From positions 1 to 33,261 of the forward strand of contig JABEUM010000117.1 of assembly GCA_013044475.1 (NCBI GenBank): a stretch of DNA of 33,261 bases, given 5' to 3'. Made by a program: the position numbers and the translations under genes. The notes beneath the pieces were generated by a model. It was not told where the DNA came from. It saw only the letters and a list, made by a program, of their open reading frames with translations, and did not search any database. Below are positions 25,716-33,261 of the stretch, in pieces. The DNA is from Acidimicrobiaceae bacterium. GTDB lineage: Bacteria > Actinomycetota > Acidimicrobiia > Acidimicrobiales > Acidimicrobiaceae. The first letter of the stretch is position 1, and the number at the start of each line of letters is the position of its first letter.

Positions 25716-26435
25716 TTAGCCGACCACCCGGCGAATCTCTGCAATCTTATTAGTTATGATACCCGTTACCGGATGGTAACTTAAATCTATAGCGCTTTTT
25801 TCGTTATCTAAGGTCCAAACATTTACCTTAAGCCCGGCCTCTAAGCAACGCTCCAATGGCTTGCCCACTGCGTTGCGATGATGCAGGTTCAGCCCGAAAA
25901 GTCCGAGTTCTTTGGCATAAGAGATCGGTCGGTCGACCGAAATCCTATGCTCCAATAGGAGGGATACTTTCGCCTCAGGCACCTTGGACTTTAACGATTC
26001 GATCACTTTTCGATCGAATGAGGAAAAAAGCAGCTTCTTTGACTTGGCTAGCGGGCCACACTTTGCTAGCACCGAATCGGTAAACTCGTCGACCCGACCA
26101 AAAGGGTCCCTCTTCAGCTCGAGATTCAGCAACATCTCTCCCGCCGCCGCTAGCACCTTGTCTAGCGTGCAGATAGATAGCCTTTCGAGTTCCAGGTCCT
26201 CCTCACGTGCCTTTGCCAGCTCGTAACCCTTCTGCTTGGGGTCGTGACTGAGAAAAACACCCCCATCTGCCCCCAATCGAAGGTCAATCTCCGCCCCATC
26301 GGCACCACTTGAGAGGCTAGATGTAATTGCCGGAAGGCTATTGGGTTTGTAAACGCGGTGATCCCCCCTATGGGCGAGCACAACAGGCTTATAACGAGAT
26401 CCACTTATCAGAGGGAAATCCTCAAATCCACTCAA
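25716..26435 (-). CDS. Glycerophosphodiester phosphodiesterase family protein
   Basis: 239 residues with the TIM-barrel motifs of the GDPD family: LAHRGD (about 20-25), AEIDLRL with the metal-binding Glu and Asp, FLSHDP with the second catalytic His, and LNLELK with the third metal ligand. It would hydrolyse glycerophosphodiesters to glycerol-3-phosphate and an alcohol. The usual PENT after HRG reads KPNS here, so the conserved Glu is missing. No signal peptide is visible, so it is cytoplasmic. Its start overlaps the stop of the PdtaS-like kinase gene by four bases (ATGA), which suggests translational coupling. Confidence 0.85.
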   Translation of the reverse strand: MSGFEDFPLISGSRYKPVVLAHRGDHRVYKPNSLPAITSSLSSGADGAEIDLRLGADGGVFLSHDPKQKGYELAKAREEDLELERLSICTLDKVLAAAGEMLLNLELKRDPFGRVDEFTDSVLAKCGPLAKSKKLLFSSFDRKVIESLKSKVPEAKVSLLLEHRISVDRPISYAKELGLFGLNLHHRNAVGKPLERCLEAGLKVNVWTLDNEKSAIDLSYHPVTGIITNKIAEIRRVVG

Positions 26436-27868
26436 TTTATCTCCAAAGGAACTTCAATGGTCACTTTTGCGCTGGGTCCGGGACGTAGGCTGATCTTGCC
26501 ATCCAGCTGCGTAGTCACTAGGTCTCTAACTATCGAAAGACCTAGCGATGCAGTAGTCTGGAGGTCAAAAGAGTCTGGGAATCCTTCTCCGTTGTCCGAT
26601 ATTGTAACTTTGAGGACTGAATTGGTCCTCACTAGCTCGAGTTTAATTTTGAGACCCACTGTCTCATCTGCTGGCAAACTGGCAAAGGCGTGCTCAACCG
26701 AGTTTTGCATCAACTCAGCGATTACAACGGCCAACGGGGTCGCAATGCTGGCTTCGACATCGCCTAAGTCACCTATGACCTCGAACTCCGCTTCCACTCC
26801 TTGGGGAGCAGACTCAGTAGCCAATGCCTGGATAGAGTCGATTACCTTTCCCATAGGAGCTTGTTCACCCACTTCTCGACTTAGAGCCTCATGGACTAGC
26901 GCTATCGATCGAATTCGCCTCTCCGCCTCAGAGAGTGCCTGCTTAGCTTTATCGGAATCTATTCGTCTCGCCTGTAGCCGCAGAAGGCTCGAGATCGTCT
27001 GAAGGTTATTCTTCACCCGATGGTGGATCTCTTTTATCGTCGCGTCCTTGGACAGGATAAGCCGATCCTTCACCCTGAGGTCGGTGACGTCCCGGAGAAG
27101 TACCAAGGTGCCCGAAGGCGAACCCCGGTCGAATAGCGGGAAAGATATGAACTCGACGACGATATCGCCCTTCCTCTCGATCTCATCTAAGACCGGGTTA
27201 CACTCGAGCGCCGCCTGAGCTGGCCCCAGTAACGGGAGGCCGAGTTCGGTCAGTCCGCTACCCCTCCTTGGCGACCGGCATCCAAGCCGATGGATCGCAC
27301 TAACCCCATTAGGAGACATGAACTGCACGAGACCATCTGCGCTTAGGACCATCACGCCATCGCCGACCCTCGGGGTCTCGACTACGTCGTCGTTCGAGTA
27401 GGGGAACTCCCCGTGCTGGATCATCTTCGCGAGCTTCTCGAAGAGCGAGACGTAGGTAGCTTCGAGTTCACCCTGAGCCCGTTGAGGATTAAGTAGAAAG
27501 TCCCTCACCATCACGGCGATGATCTTGCCTTCATAAGGCACAGGTATCGCCTGGGACACTACCTTGTGCGTCCCAGCCTGGTCGATTCTCTCCTGAAAGC
27601 TCGGTCCTCCCGAAGAGAAGCTCGAAAAGATGCTCTGGGCGGATTCCTTGGAAAAGACAGAACCCACCATATCCACTTGATGAACCGTTGCGGCGGTGGC
27701 TGGCCTTACTTGTGCGACGACCACGACCCTTGCAGGGTTGTCCGGGTCCCTCACGAAAAGCAGGAGATCTGAGAAGCAGAGGTCCGCCAGCAAACCCCAC
27801 CGTCTAACCAGTTCGGTGAGCCTTGCCTTAGCTTCGTCCTCCAGACCAAACAATAGGTCTTCGACCAT
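26432..27868 (-). CDS. pdtaS: PdtaS-like cytoplasmic sensor histidine kinase (HisKA_2)
   Basis: 478 residues. The order is an N-terminal GAF-like domain (WGLLADLCFSDLLLFV, PATAATVHQVDMVGSVF), a PAS domain with RVGDGVMVLSADGLVQFMSPNGVSAIHRLG near 190, the HisKA_2 helix KEIHHRVKNNLQTISSLLRLQARR with the phosphorylated His, and an HATPase domain with ELMQNSVEHAF and SDNGEGFP. This layout and wording follow mycobacterial PdtaS (Rv3220c), which phosphorylates the RNA-binding ANTAR regulator PdtaR. No PdtaR is visible in this window. Upstream is the PHP phosphatase gene (8-bp gap), downstream the GDPD gene (4-bp overlap). The symbol is given by similarity to the mycobacterial protein. Confidence 0.88.
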   Translation of the reverse strand: MVEDLLFGLEDEAKARLTELVRRWGLLADLCFSDLLLFVRDPDNPARVVVVAQVRPATAATVHQVDMVGSVFSKESAQSIFSSFSSGGPSFQERIDQAGTHKVVSQAIPVPYEGKIIAVMVRDFLLNPQRAQGELEATYVSLFEKLAKMIQHGEFPYSNDDVVETPRVGDGVMVLSADGLVQFMSPNGVSAIHRLGCRSPRRGSGLTELGLPLLGPAQAALECNPVLDEIERKGDIVVEFISFPLFDRGSPSGTLVLLRDVTDLRVKDRLILSKDATIKEIHHRVKNNLQTISSLLRLQARRIDSDKAKQALSEAERRIRSIALVHEALSREVGEQAPMGKVIDSIQALATESAPQGVEAEFEVIGDLGDVEASIATPLAVVIAELMQNSVEHAFASLPADETVGLKIKLELVRTNSVLKVTISDNGEGFPDSFDLQTTASLGLSIVRDLVTTQLDGKISLRPGPSAKVTIEVPLEIN

Positions 27869-27876
27869 CTATATGT

Positions 27877-28743
27877 CTAGATCTCCACTTCGTAAGGTCT
27901 GCGTTCCTTGAATCCTAAGAGTCTGTTATATCCAGTGGAGGTGATGAACTCTTTTATCTCCCCGACCCTAAATCCTACATGGTCGATACCATGAGAATCC
28001 GAAGCGGTAGTTATCGGGACGCCTAGTTCGAAAAACTTCGAGAGAAGATCTGGAGCCGGATAGGCTTCGCCGACCGGTTTTCGAATTCCCGCGCTTGATA
28101 CCTCGGCGGCGATCCCCGAGGACGCTGCCGCCTGGGCCATCCGATCGAAGAACTCGTCTGGAACCGACGGGAAGTGTCCGGCAACCTTTATCAAGTCGGG
28201 GTGCGCCAGCACGTCAATTACGCCCGACTGCGCCAACTCTTCTAATGCCGTGGTATATGCACCCCACGCCTTTTCGATGCCGTAGTGATTCCAATACTCC
28301 ATCACAAAGGGATCGGAGATGTGATCGAAGGGCCAGTCATCTATCCAATGCACCGAACCTAGCGCGACATCGAGGGGATAGCCGGCCATAAGGGAAGCCA
28401 CCCTATCCATCTCGCCGGGATAGTAGTCGACTTCAAGTCCCGCTATTACGGGGAGCCCGGCATCCTTGGCGGCTTGAACGACGCTGAAGTATTCGTCCAT
28501 ATCGGCTCCGCAATGCTGATGCCAGTAGTCGGACATCAGGCTTCTCATCTTCGATTCGGGATATCGAAGGAAAAAATCTCCGAGGATTTTTTCGGTCTGT
28601 CGAAACCTATAGATATGCTCGGTGAGGGCAATCTCGGCGACACCGGCGCTGTTCGCCTTCTCGCAGTACGAAGCGATCTCGTCGACACTCATTGGAGAGG
28701 CCGAGTGGCCATGGGGCCAAAGGTGCAAATGGTAATCAATCAC
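27877..28743 (-). CDS. PHP-domain phosphatase, histidinol-phosphatase-like
   Basis: 288 residues. PHP metal-binding motifs are in order: DYHLHLWPHGH at the N-terminus, ALTEHIYRF near 40, GLEVDYYPG near 102, ALGSVHWIDDWPFD near 131, VLAHPDLIK near 177 and TASDSHGIDHVG near 253. These supply the His/Asp/Glu residues for a trinuclear metal centre, as in histidinol-phosphate phosphatases of the HisK type. No other histidine genes are present, so the physiological substrate may differ. The gene has short spacing on both sides (24 bp after the ArsA-like gene, 8 bp before pdtaS) and lies inside a minus-strand operon. Confidence 0.85.
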   Translation of the reverse strand: MIDYHLHLWPHGHSASPMSVDEIASYCEKANSAGVAEIALTEHIYRFRQTEKILGDFFLRYPESKMRSLMSDYWHQHCGADMDEYFSVVQAAKDAGLPVIAGLEVDYYPGEMDRVASLMAGYPLDVALGSVHWIDDWPFDHISDPFVMEYWNHYGIEKAWGAYTTALEELAQSGVIDVLAHPDLIKVAGHFPSVPDEFFDRMAQAAASSGIAAEVSSAGIRKPVGEAYPAPDLLSKFFELGVPITTASDSHGIDHVGFRVGEIKEFITSTGYNRLLGFKERRPYEVEI

Positions 28744-28767
28744 CCAGTTAATGGTAGAGGTAATTTG

Positions 28768-29937
28768 CTACCAGATGTTATTTAACATTTTTAGCAAGTT
28801 CGGCAGTGACGAGATGTCTCCACGCTCTTGAGCAACTTCAATGATCTCCGCTGAGTCAACGCCTATCTTGGACTTGTAGGCGATCTCCGACGAGTAGAGC
28901 TCCGCTAGGCCGAGATAGTTACTGTTAACTTCGGAAAGAACTCGATTAAAAATTGGAGACAACCTCCGACCGAGGTCGTCGTCGATAGCGGGATTCTCCT
29001 TTAGGTAACGTCCTGTCAGCTCCGCCACCAGGACATTTTGCGAGTCATCGAGCTTTTGAGCAGAACTTGCGACCTCCCGATCTAGGAGGTTCTGAGGAAG
29101 GCACCTATTGATGACCACCCCAGCCAAAGGTAGGTTTCGCTCAAATAGCTCGGTGATAAAGAAGGATGCTTCGTTGATCGGTGCTTCCGAAGCGGTAGAT
29201 ATCACGATAAAAGTAGCCTGGTCAGAATTGATCAGCTTGGAGACGGTCCTCGCCCGCTCCAAGAAGCCGTCCTGCATACTCTGAAAATCGACGAAAAACT
29301 CGCCGAGTTCGGCCAAAAAAGCGCTCCCTAGTATCTTTTCAGCCACGGCATTAAATGGCTTAAAGGCTGAAACGAAGACCTTCGAGCGATAGGGCATGGT
29401 TAGCCATCTGAGGAGCTTTGAAGAGAAGAACTCTTCCATCCGTTTCGGTGCATCAAGGAAGTCGATCGCATTCCTTGATGGAGGGGTATCGACTACGATA
29501 AGGTCGAAATCCCCCCTGCCGTAGAGATCGTAGAGCACCTCGACTGCGATATAGTCGTGGCTCTGTACGAACTGAGAAGAGATGTTTTGATAGATCGGAT
29601 TAGCAAAAATTCGTTCCTGGGCGTCGGAGTCTGCGCAGCTCTGCACGATCTGATCCCAGGACTCCTTCATGTCGACCATCGCTGCGTATAGCCTGCCCTT
29701 ATGGCCCTCTATCCCTGAAAGGTCGACCTCTATCGGTTCGTTGCCCAATTCGCTCAGTCCTAGCGCCCCCGCTAGCCGCTTTGCCGGGTCGACGGTTATC
29801 ACGAGCACCGATTTGTTCTCATGGACCGCCAAGGTGAGGGCAAGGCTCGCCGATATGGTCGTCTTGCCCACCCCGCCGGCCCCAGCGCAGAAAATCACGC
29901 TCTTCTCTTTCAGCTTTGAACCAAGAGACTCCGTCAT
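28768..29937 (-). CDS. ArsA/GET3-like ATPase (second of an adjacent pair)
   Basis: 389 residues of the ArsA/SIMIBI P-loop class. The deviant Walker A is GAGGVGKTT near 19-27, the switch II segment is DLIVVDTPPSRNAIDFLDAP near 137-156, and VDPAKRLAGALGL follows strand 2 as in ArsA. Adjacent pairs of such ATPases are a known actinobacterial arrangement (mycobacterial Rv3679-Rv3680). These relatives are annotated as anion-transporting ATPases but lack an arsB partner, and the cargo is uncertain. No arsenic gene is in the window. It starts on the base directly after the stop of the other ATPase, so the two are coupled and may form a heterodimer. Confidence 0.85.
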   Translation of the reverse strand: MTESLGSKLKEKSVIFCAGAGGVGKTTISASLALTLAVHENKSVLVITVDPAKRLAGALGLSELGNEPIEVDLSGIEGHKGRLYAAMVDMKESWDQIVQSCADSDAQERIFANPIYQNISSQFVQSHDYIAVEVLYDLYGRGDFDLIVVDTPPSRNAIDFLDAPKRMEEFFSSKLLRWLTMPYRSKVFVSAFKPFNAVAEKILGSAFLAELGEFFVDFQSMQDGFLERARTVSKLINSDQATFIVISTASEAPINEASFFITELFERNLPLAGVVINRCLPQNLLDREVASSAQKLDDSQNVLVAELTGRYLKENPAIDDDLGRRLSPIFNRVLSEVNSNYLGLAELYSSEIAYKSKIGVDSAEIIEVAQERGDISSLPNLLKMLNNIW

Positions 29938-30906
29938 CTAGGCCAGACCTGCCTCTATCGACTCGGCGACCTCTGCGATAAGGCCGAGGCCAGCAGGAAG
30001 AGAAATAACCTCGGCGACCTCGACTAGCGGCGAACTCTTCGCCACTTTCTCCTTGAGCAGGTCGACGTATCGACAGTTGGTCTCGGCCATAGCGTTCCAC
30101 AGTTCACTCGCACCGATCAGGCCAGACCACCCTTTGCCAAGGGCCTTGGCGGCGATCCCCGAACCCTTGCCGTCGGCTAGCCAGTTGAAGACCTCCATTT
30201 CGGTCTTGGAAAAAACTTGGGGATAGACCCTATTTGCCACGACCAACGCCAAAGAGACTTCCGTCTGGGCGCTAAGGCGCTCCGCTAGCTCGACAGACTC
30301 CTGCACCGGAGTCTCTTCCGCGGTAGATACGAGTACTACCCCGGTAGTCTTTGGGTCCCTCAATATGTCCGACATCCAGGCCGTCTGATCGACCACCATC
30401 CCTACCCTAAAGAGTTCGCCGACCCCTTTAGGAGAGGCGAGCTGAGAGACTATATGTCCCGAGGCTGCGGAGTCCACAATGACTATGTCGTAATGGCTCT
30501 CCCTTACTTCCCAGCAGAGCTTTCCGACGACGAGAATCTCCCTTACCCCCGGCGCTGCGTTCGCCACGAAATCGAAGGCCCTGGCTAGCGGTCCTAACCT
30601 AGGAAGTACCGGAAGCCTTAGATAGATCTTGAGATACTCGTTTAGCGCCGCCTCGGTATCCATCGACATCGCCCAGAGGTTTGGTCGGACGAGTTCCGGC
30701 TTGAAACCGATAGCGCTTCGGCCAAACATCCGCTGGAGATCACCCTTTGCATCGACCTGGCACAAAAGAGTCGACATCTTTCGCTGGGAAGCGAGCCACG
30801 CCAAAGAGGCGGCAACAGTGGACTTTCCCACGCCGCCTTTGCCAGTGACGAATATTAGGCGCTTTGAAAGAAGCGCCTCGATCCCAGAAGCTGCCTTGGC
30901 GCTCAC
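29938..30906 (-). CDS. ArsA/GET3-like ATPase (first of an adjacent pair)
   Basis: 322 residues. The deviant Walker A is GKGGVGKST near 22-30, the switch I region has CQVDAKGDLQRMFG, and the switch II segment is YDIVIVDSAASGHIVSQLASP near 139-159. The Pro of DTPP is replaced here (DSAA), a consistent difference from the sister ATPase. It is shorter and lacks the C-terminal extension of the sister. It overlaps the DUF3107 gene by four bases and abuts the second ATPase without a gap. The function is unproven; the pair is conserved in Actinobacteria. Confidence 0.85.
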   Translation of the reverse strand: MSAKAASGIEALLSKRLIFVTGKGGVGKSTVAASLAWLASQRKMSTLLCQVDAKGDLQRMFGRSAIGFKPELVRPNLWAMSMDTEAALNEYLKIYLRLPVLPRLGPLARAFDFVANAAPGVREILVVGKLCWEVRESHYDIVIVDSAASGHIVSQLASPKGVGELFRVGMVVDQTAWMSDILRDPKTTGVVLVSTAEETPVQESVELAERLSAQTEVSLALVVANRVYPQVFSKTEMEVFNWLADGKGSGIAAKALGKGWSGLIGASELWNAMAETNCRYVDLLKEKVAKSSPLVEVAEVISLPAGLGLIAEVAESIEAGLA

Positions 30907-31139
30907 AGCGCCCCGAAGCCGACCCTACGCTCTTCTTTCGGCGGGCCGAGCTCGACATATGCGATCTTGGCCGAGGGAACTCCGACCCTCTTCCCCTTCT
31001 TGTCGGTCAACCAGAGGATAGAGCCGTCCTTAGACATAGCTTCCTCTACTAGCTTCTCGATATTCTCCTGCGTCTCGCCTTCGGGCGCTTCGAGTACTAG
31101 TTCTTTCGGCGATTCAGAGATTCCTAGACGGATATCCAC
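30903..31139 (-). CDS. DUF3107 family protein
   Basis: 78 residues. The N-terminal MDIRLGISESPKELVLE, the middle LTDKKGKRVGVPSAKIAYVELG and the terminal RRVGFG match the small actinobacterial DUF3107 family (mycobacterial Rv3208A type). The family is taxonomically confined to Actinobacteria, which helps place this window. It is the first gene of the minus-strand run to the GDPD gene, and its stop overlaps the start of the ArsA-like ATPase (ATGA). Function is unknown. Confidence 0.85.
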   Translation of the reverse strand: MDIRLGISESPKELVLEAPEGETQENIEKLVEEAMSKDGSILWLTDKKGKRVGVPSAKIAYVELGPPKEERRVGFGAL

Positions 31140-31214
31140 TACGGCCCCCTATGTGCCCAATCTAAATTGGCCTCAAAGATGAAGCCTCCAATACTTAGCG
31201 ACAAAACTAATCAA

Positions 31215-31844
31215 CTACTGGCGCTTTGCCACCCTATGTTCCAACTTAGGAGATTCCTTGCCAAATGTCATCTCCGAAAATGAACCACGATGGCGAATCA
31301 CCATAAAGATATGACCCAGGAAAACGATAGTCATCAGATAAAAGCCTATGTCGTGGAGGAATGTTGCACCCTGTCTAGCGGAGAGCGGCAGCGGTATATA
31401 CAGTCCCATGACTAGCCCCGTCAAACACATCGCAATAAGTGACGATAGAAAGAACGCTCCGTTGAGCTTCTGTCCAGCGTTGAATCGGCCATTGCTCGGC
31501 CCGTCGACTTTCATGCGGCGCTTCAACCAATCTCGATCCGCTTCGCTCCAAGTCCCGAGTTCCAAGAGGCGCAGCCTCAGCTCCGAATAAGACGGAGAAT
31601 AGATCATCGCGAGGACGAGCGGAAGCAGTACCAAAAAGCCCGCATATATATGTACTTCGACGATCAGTCCCCTGTCGCCGACTACTGGCGCCAGCGCGGG
31701 AAAGTACAAAAGGGATCCGGTCAGCAAAAGAGTGACAAAGCACACCGCCGTGCTCCAGTGGATCAACCTCTCAGACAGGATAAACCTAGGCGTAAAACTG
31801 GTTGTCGAATGGTCATTGTGCCCTCGAACTTCCGGATAGCCCAT
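31215..31844 (-). CDS. Cytochrome b561-type membrane subunit (partner of the molybdoprotein)
   Basis: About 209 residues from the ATG at 31844, which lies five bases after the upstream stop; a longer frame to 31952 overlaps that gene and is not preferred. Four hydrophobic segments are visible: LIHWSTAVCFVTLLLTGSLL, VEVHIYAGFLVLLPLVLAMIY, FFLSSLIAMCLTGLVMGLYI and IGFYLMTIVFLGHIFMVI. Histidines in ERLIHW, VEVHIY, FLHDIG and LGHIF could ligate two b-type hemes, as in formate dehydrogenase gamma and cytochrome b561 proteins. It probably connects the exported molybdoprotein to the quinone pool, analogous to MsrQ for MsrP but of a different family. Confidence 0.83.
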   Translation of the reverse strand: MGYPEVRGHNDHSTTSFTPRFILSERLIHWSTAVCFVTLLLTGSLLYFPALAPVVGDRGLIVEVHIYAGFLVLLPLVLAMIYSPSYSELRLRLLELGTWSEADRDWLKRRMKVDGPSNGRFNAGQKLNGAFFLSSLIAMCLTGLVMGLYIPLPLSARQGATFLHDIGFYLMTIVFLGHIFMVIRHRGSFSEMTFGKESPKLEHRVAKRQ

Positions 31845-31849
31845 CTCTG

Positions 31850-32578
31850 CTACAGTCCCTGATAGTTGGCAATATATGCATCTTGTGGGTAGCCATTCTG
31901 TTCCCAGTAGCCAACCACTTGAGAAGACGAAACCTTGATCTCGTTGAGCCACTTGATCGACTTATAACCAAACATCTTCGGCACAAAGAGCCTGACTGGT
32001 CCACCATGCGCCTGAGAGAGGGGCTTATTGTCCATGGAGATCGCCACCAGGACTCCGAGCTGCTTTACCTGCGACAAACTAAGGGATTCGCTGTAGACGT
32101 TGTCGGCCGAGTAGAAGTTGACCGCCTTGGCTCCTTTCGATGGGTGGGCCATCTCTATCAGATCGGCGAGCGCCACCCCTTTCCATCGGACACCCTTCAC
32201 TACCCAACCGGTAACGCACTGAAAATCGTCGATAAGTTCCACCTGATTAAGCCTCGAAAGTTCGTCGAAGCCATAGCTGTTCACCGTGTCGACTAACCCG
32301 GAAACCTTTAATCTGTAGCTCGCCTTGTCGATAAGGGGATAGCCCCCGGTGACGGTGTAATACCTAAATCCCCCACCGGGGAGAAATGACGTCAACGACC
32401 CCGCTCCCAAAGCGGAGGCGCTATTTGAAATCAAGTTCTCTATGGGCGCCCCGACAAAAAGGGAAGACGCCGCTACGGCTAGCCCGATCAGCACCGATCG
32501 CCTGGCCAAGTTTGACCCCACGTCAGACTGTGGAGCTATCTCGGTCAGCCCTTTCGGAAAGTCGCCACCAACAACCAT
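31850..32578 (-). CDS. Tat-exported sulfite oxidase/YedY-like molybdopterin oxidoreductase
   Basis: 242 residues. A twin-arginine signal is seen at LARRSVLIGLAVAASSLFVG (residues 24-43), which predicts export of the folded cofactor-loaded protein. The oxidoreductase molybdopterin domain follows: YRLKVSGLVDT near 88, DDFQCVTGWVVKGVRWKGV with the molybdenum-binding Cys121, AHGGPVRLFVPKMFGYKSIKWLNEIKV near 190-215. Relatives include MsrP (methionine sulfoxide reductase) and bacterial sulfite oxidases; the substrate cannot be fixed from the sequence. There is no heme domain; the cytochrome b gene follows after five bases. No clear ribosome binding site precedes the ATG. Confidence 0.88.
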   Translation of the reverse strand: MVVGGDFPKGLTEIAPQSDVGSNLARRSVLIGLAVAASSLFVGAPIENLISNSASALGAGSLTSFLPGGGFRYYTVTGGYPLIDKASYRLKVSGLVDTVNSYGFDELSRLNQVELIDDFQCVTGWVVKGVRWKGVALADLIEMAHPSKGAKAVNFYSADNVYSESLSLSQVKQLGVLVAISMDNKPLSQAHGGPVRLFVPKMFGYKSIKWLNEIKVSSSQVVGYWEQNGYPQDAYIANYQGL

Positions 32579-32601
32579 ATCGTCAGCAACTATTTTTAGA
32601 G

Positions 32602-32619
32602 AGAATTATTTCTAATTCT
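32602..32619. promoter_or_regulatory. Palindrome upstream of the molybdoprotein gene
   Basis: AGAATTA and TAATTCT form a perfect 7-bp dyad with a 4-base centre in the 67-bp gap between the mrp stop and the molybdoprotein start. Its AT-rich sequence and position 24 bases before the start suggest an operator overlapping the promoter; the regulator is unknown. Confidence 0.4.
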
Positions 32620-32645
32620 TATGATAGGCTCAGTTGCGCCAGCAG

Positions 32646-33261
32646 CTAGTTAATCTTCAGTTCGCTTCTGTATCGACGCGCCGGACCCATATCTACGATC
32701 TTCTGCGCCAGTTCAAGGAATTCCTTGGTACCTTGGCCAGAGTTCTCGGGCACCCCTGTATCGCCACCCTCCCTAAGGGTCACAGATAAAGGAATTTTTC
32801 CAACTAGCGGTACGGCTAGGCTCTCGGCGAGGGCTTCTCCGCCCCCAGAACCGAAGATTTCATACTTCTTCTGGTCATCGCCGACGAAGTAGCTCATATT
32901 CTCGATGACCCCCCTGACTGGAAGCTTTAACTTGCGAGCAGCCAAGGCGCTCCTCTGTGCGACACGCTCTGCGGCGAGTTGGGGAGTAGTCACGACAAAG
33001 ACCTCCGACTTAGGTAGGTACTCGCCCAAGGAGAGTGCGACGTCTCCCGTTCCGGGTGGCATATCGATCAGGAGATAGTCGATCTTTCCCCAGAAAACGT
33101 CCACTATGAACTGCTCTAGCGTCTTGTGGAGCATTGGCCCACGCCAGATCACCGGGGTGTCGTCGGAGACGAAGAATCCGACAGACATGACCTTGACTCC
33201 ATAGCCAACCGGTGGCACCATGAGGTTCCCGATCAACTGCGGCTTACGTTCAATTCCCAAC
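32646..33261 (-). CDS. mrp: Mrp/ApbC (Nbp35-type) iron-sulfur cluster carrier ATPase, 5' end outside window
   Basis: The frame is open to the right edge, so the N-terminal part with the P-loop is missing. The visible 205 residues match the C-terminal two thirds of Mrp: VMSVGFFVSDDTPVIWRGPMLHKTLEQF, DYLLIDMPPGTGDVALSL (switch II), VFVVTTPQLAAERVAQRSALAARKLKLPVRGVIENMSYF, and LGKIPLS-like LVGKIPLSVTLREGGDTG. Proteins of this family bind and deliver [4Fe-4S] clusters in the cytoplasm. The Cys-x-x-Cys of Nbp35 relatives is not seen in the usual place after ENMSYF, as in actinobacterial Mrp proteins. It precedes the molybdoprotein gene by 67 bp in the same direction. Confidence 0.92.
   Translation of the reverse strand, partial: LGIERKPQLIGNLMVPPVGYGVKVMSVGFFVSDDTPVIWRGPMLHKTLEQFIVDVFWGKIDYLLIDMPPGTGDVALSLGEYLPKSEVFVVTTPQLAAERVAQRSALAARKLKLPVRGVIENMSYFVGDDQKKYEIFGSGGGEALAESLAVPLVGKIPLSVTLREGGDTGVPENSGQGTKEFLELAQKIVDMGPARRYRSELKIN

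Noticed and set aside
28768-30906. Arsenic resistance genes
   Set aside because: The ATPases belong to the ArsA class, but no arsB, arsC, arsR or acr3 is present; the pair is a general actinobacterial arrangement.

Overview
The window reads as a stretch of chromosome from an autotrophic actinobacterium, most likely class Acidimicrobiia (iron-oxidising acidophiles of the Acidimicrobium/Ferrimicrobium type). This taxonomic call is an inference. It rests on actinobacterial families (DUF3107, DUF6314, a PdtaS-type histidine kinase, a pair of adjacent ArsA-like ATPases) found together with a complete red-type (form IC) RubisCO cluster, at a moderate GC content. The coding density is very high and many genes are spaced by a few bases or overlap. 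I see no tRNA, rRNA, insertion sequence, phage gene or CRISPR array.

Layout. 1-1857: the end of a quinone-oxidoreductase-type dehydrogenase, converging on a D-2-hydroxyacid dehydrogenase. 2171-4301: an Lgt-like membrane protein that lacks the Lgt signature residues, then pncB. 4345-8725 (minus strand): a serine hydrolase and the NAD de novo genes in the order nadC-nadA-nadB; with pncB this is an NAD synthesis and salvage neighbourhood. 9044-21106: the Calvin-Benson-Bassham locus. cbbL-cbbS-cbbX run left, and cbbR followed by a class I fructose-bisphosphate aldolase run right. A GAF histidine kinase/NarL-type regulator pair sits inside the locus on the opposite strand. Then rpe, a transketolase fused to a GlpX-type fructose/sedoheptulose bisphosphatase, and prk overlap each other as one translation-coupled unit. 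21259-23578: a DUF6314 protein and a PAS-GGDEF diguanylate cyclase. 23879-25668: etfB-etfA. 25716-31139 (minus): a tight run DUF3107 - ArsA-like ATPase - ArsA-like ATPase - PHP phosphatase - PdtaS-like kinase - glycerophosphodiesterase. 31215-32578: a Tat-exported YedY/sulfite-oxidase-like molybdoprotein with its cytochrome b. 32646-33261: the C-terminal part of an Mrp/ApbC Fe-S cluster carrier.

How the genes work together. The cbb locus supplies the carboxylase, its activase, the LysR regulator and most of the regeneration half of the cycle. Aldolase makes fructose- and probably sedoheptulose-bisphosphate. The GlpX domain would dephosphorylate these to F6P and S7P, which are the ketose donors for the transketolase domain of the same polypeptide. 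Rpe and Prk carry X5P through Ru5P to RuBP. Pgk, GAPDH and ribose-5-phosphate isomerase, carboxysome genes and a phosphoglycolate phosphatase are not here. The most unusual element is the single-chain transketolase-bisphosphatase. Other points worth a second look are a phosphoribulokinase without the P-loop regulatory cysteine, the embedded two-component system next to an 11-bp direct repeat, the degenerate Lgt, and a pdtaS-like kinase in an ArsA/PHP operon.
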